From Akkermansiaceae bacterium (GTDB taxonomy: Bacteria > Verrucomicrobiota > Verrucomicrobiia > Verrucomicrobiales > Akkermansiaceae): a stretch of DNA of 8,104 nucleotides. Below are positions 6,994 to 8,104 of the stretch, piece by piece (positions within the stretch are counted from its first letter, which is position 1; every line of letters starts with the position of its first letter). The stretch is taken from assembly GCA_903909905.1 (NCBI GenBank), contig CAIVXP010000341.1, positions 1 through 8,104 of the forward strand, given 5' to 3'. Under the pieces are notes generated by a model. It was not told the origin of the DNA and ran no database searches. It saw nothing but the letters and a program-made list of their open reading frames with translations. The position numbers and the translations under genes are program-made.

Positions 6994-7058
6994 TGCAGTT
7001 TGCTACAACGTATAGCCGGTGGGGCGAGAAGATTTGAACCACTCATTTCTTGAGGCGC

Positions 7059-7712
7059 TCAATAATGCTGAATGAGGAGCGAGTAGTTGTCCGCATTGCG
7101 CACGCGCTTGGCCATGTCGAGGTGGACATTGCGACCATAGGCGAAGTCATCGGTACCGGCGGCATTGTGGCTTAATTCATGGGCGATCACTCCTTCGGCG
7201 AGAAATCCACCTTTGAGCTGGATCTTGTTGAGGCTGATTGCAGGAGCACCCAAGATCGCGGTATGGGCGGCGATCGACATCCTTCCTTCAAATCCTGGAA
7301 CACTTCCCTCGAAGAGGCTGACCGTGTATCTACAGCGGCGAGCCTTGTTGTCCATGAGGCTGATGCGTTTGAGGACCTCCCGGCGGTAGGCTTCCTCCTT
7401 CGATCCGAAGACATAAGTAAGGTTGCGTTGCGCGTTGGCATCGTTGGCCTCGAGGCTCTGCTTGGCACGGGAGATTGATTGGAGGGTGCTAGACCAGAGC
7501 CTTTGGGTTTGCGCCGCCTCGGAGGGACTAGCATTGAGCACGGTCGGCACCATGCCCGGCGTAGTGGGCGCGCCGCCGCATAGATTTTGACAAGAGGTAA
7601 GCGAAGCGCTGAGAGCGACGGCAAAAACGAGCGAGGAAATCCTCGAAAATACCGAATTGCTACTAAAAATCTGATTCAATAATGAGTGCTGTAAAAAGTG
7701 ATTCGATCGCAT
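7059..7712 (-). CDS. M35-type (aspzincin) metallopeptidase lipoprotein
   Basis: This is a putative zinc metalloendopeptidase of the deuterolysin / lysine-specific metalloendopeptidase type (Aspzincin_M35). From ATG 7712 the product has 217 residues. A hydrophobic signal (about 24-40) ends in the lipobox LTSC with C41, predicting a lipid-anchored envelope protein. The C-terminal part holds the aspzincin signature: HELSH at 178-182 (zinc ligands H178 and H182, catalytic E179) followed by GTDDFAYG at 186-193 (third ligand D189), then NADNY at 206-210, which is conserved near the C-terminus of this family. The linker between HExxH and GTxD is only three residues, which seems short. No long propeptide is seen, although residues 55-95 could serve as a spacer. 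The start is uncertain: TTG 7733 is in frame, and an internal TTG would give a more standard signal length. No Shine-Dalgarno sequence is present. The gene is convergent with xth and has no partner gene in the window. The motif call is firm; lysine specificity is not established. Confidence 0.8.
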   Translation of the reverse strand: MRSNHFLQHSLLNQIFSSNSVFSRISSLVFAVALSASLTSCQNLCGGAPTTPGMVPTVLNASPSEAAQTQRLWSSTLQSISRAKQSLEANDANAQRNLTYVFGSKEEAYRREVLKRISLMDNKARRCRYTVSLFEGSVPGFEGRMSIAAHTAILGAPAISLNKIQLKGGFLAEGVIAHELSHNAAGTDDFAYGRNVHLDMAKRVRNADNYSLLIQHY

Positions 7713-7937
7713 TGAGATAGGTGCTGTTGGCAAGATGTGAGTTCTGTTTTTTTGAATAGAAACTCTAACGATGGCTTACCCTCATCGGTCTATGCGCATT
7801 GCGCAGATTTATCCCCGATGCACTAAAAGTAGGCGGGCGAATCTGTGCACAAAAAGCAACGCTCTCACATGTGGGTGCTGTTAAAGCAGTTTGCGAAAAG
7901 GCGCAGTCGTATATTTCCAATCACTCCATCCCTGCTC

Positions 7938-7966
7938 TTGTCGCGTCCCGCTTGAGCCATTAAGCT
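7938..7966 (+). promoter_or_regulatory. Candidate promoter of the gene at the right edge
   Basis: TTGTCG (7938-7943) and TAAGCT (7961-7966) are separated by exactly 17 nt. Transcription would start about seven nucleotides further on, at or next to the ATG at 7974, predicting a leaderless or nearly leaderless mRNA. Box matches are partial (TTGxC and TAxxxT), but spacing and position are good. Confidence 0.35.
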
Positions 7967-7973
7967 GATGCGG

Positions 7974-8104
7974 ATGAAAGACGATGCGACTGGCGCGAAA
8001 CCTTCCCGGTGGCGGCATGTGGCCTTCACGCTGATGGTTGGTACGATCCGCGTGGTTTTTCTCATCGGCATCCGCCTCGTCTATCGCGTGCGCGCTGTGC
8101 GTGC
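7974..8104 (+). CDS. N-terminal fragment of a probable membrane-associated protein (3' end outside window)
   Basis: An open frame with codon use like a real gene (mostly G or C in the third position) runs from ATG 7974 to the window edge, 43 complete codons; ATG 7968 in the same frame is an alternative start. A polar, basic N-terminus (MKDDATGAKPSRWRH) is followed by a hydrophobic segment and then an Arg-rich stretch (about IGIRLVYRVRAVR). This arrangement resembles the start of lysophospholipid / 1-acylglycerol-3-phosphate acyltransferases, where a membrane helix and a basic YRVRV-like segment precede the HxxxxD motif. That motif would lie beyond the window, so the family suggestion is a guess. 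The upstream candidate promoter supports a gene starting here. Confidence 0.5.
   Translation, partial: MKDDATGAKPSRWRHVAFTLMVGTIRVVFLIGIRLVYRVRAVR

Noticed and set aside
7042..7076. Nested pairings CTCATT/AATGAG and TTGAG/CTCAA around the M35 stop codon
   Set aside because: It overlaps the end of the coding region and lacks a T tract on either strand, so it is not a convincing terminator for M35 or xth.
7793..7805. TGCGC-ATT-GCGCA hairpin upstream of the right-edge gene
   Set aside because: A 5-bp stem with no conserved context; such short palindromes are expected by chance.

Overview
The window looks like an ordinary stretch of a Gram-negative bacterial chromosome, at roughly 55-60% GC in genes and much lower in one intergenic region. 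The best taxonomic guess is Verrucomicrobiota. It rests on the mitochondrial/alphaproteobacterial-type pyruvate dehydrogenase E2, the mix of Sec-exported proteins, lipoproteins and housekeeping genes, and the absence of Shine-Dalgarno sequences. This is an inference; no rRNA or marker phylogeny is available here.

Layout. (1) 1-1244, plus strand: the 3' part of the pyruvate dehydrogenase E2 gene, which begins before the window, followed by a hairpin terminator. (2) 1245-1642: an AT-rich gene-free region holding a terminator for each flanking gene and, between them, a perfect 12-bp inverted repeat with nested helices that may be a structured RNA. (3) 1643-2866, minus strand: an exported subtilisin-family (S8) protease with its own candidate promoter. 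(4) 5507 down to 2972, minus strand: a probable operon of an exported protein with two alpha-crystallin (Hsp20-like) domains, then rpe (ribulose-phosphate 3-epimerase), then rph (RNase PH). (5) 5671-6993, plus strand, divergent from that operon: tadA (tRNA A34 deaminase) and xth/exoA (exonuclease III-type AP endonuclease). (6) 7712 down to 7059, minus strand and convergent with xth: a small lipoprotein with the M35 aspzincin metallopeptidase motif. (7) From about 7974 to the right edge, plus strand: the start of a gene with an N-terminal membrane segment, cut by the window.

How the genes fit together. Most are independent housekeeping functions: acetyl-CoA formation, pentose phosphate interconversion, tRNA 3' processing, wobble inosine formation and base-excision repair. 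The accessory content is envelope-directed: two secreted or lipid-anchored peptidases and an exported small-heat-shock-like protein, which may contribute to protein turnover and quality control outside the cytoplasm.

I found no CRISPR array, defence cassette, transposase, phage gene, or complete rRNA or tRNA gene. The features most worth a second look are the tandem Hsp20-like exported protein, the inverted-repeat region at 1363-1516, the bacterial M35 lipoprotein, and a short tRNA-3'-end-like fragment beside it.
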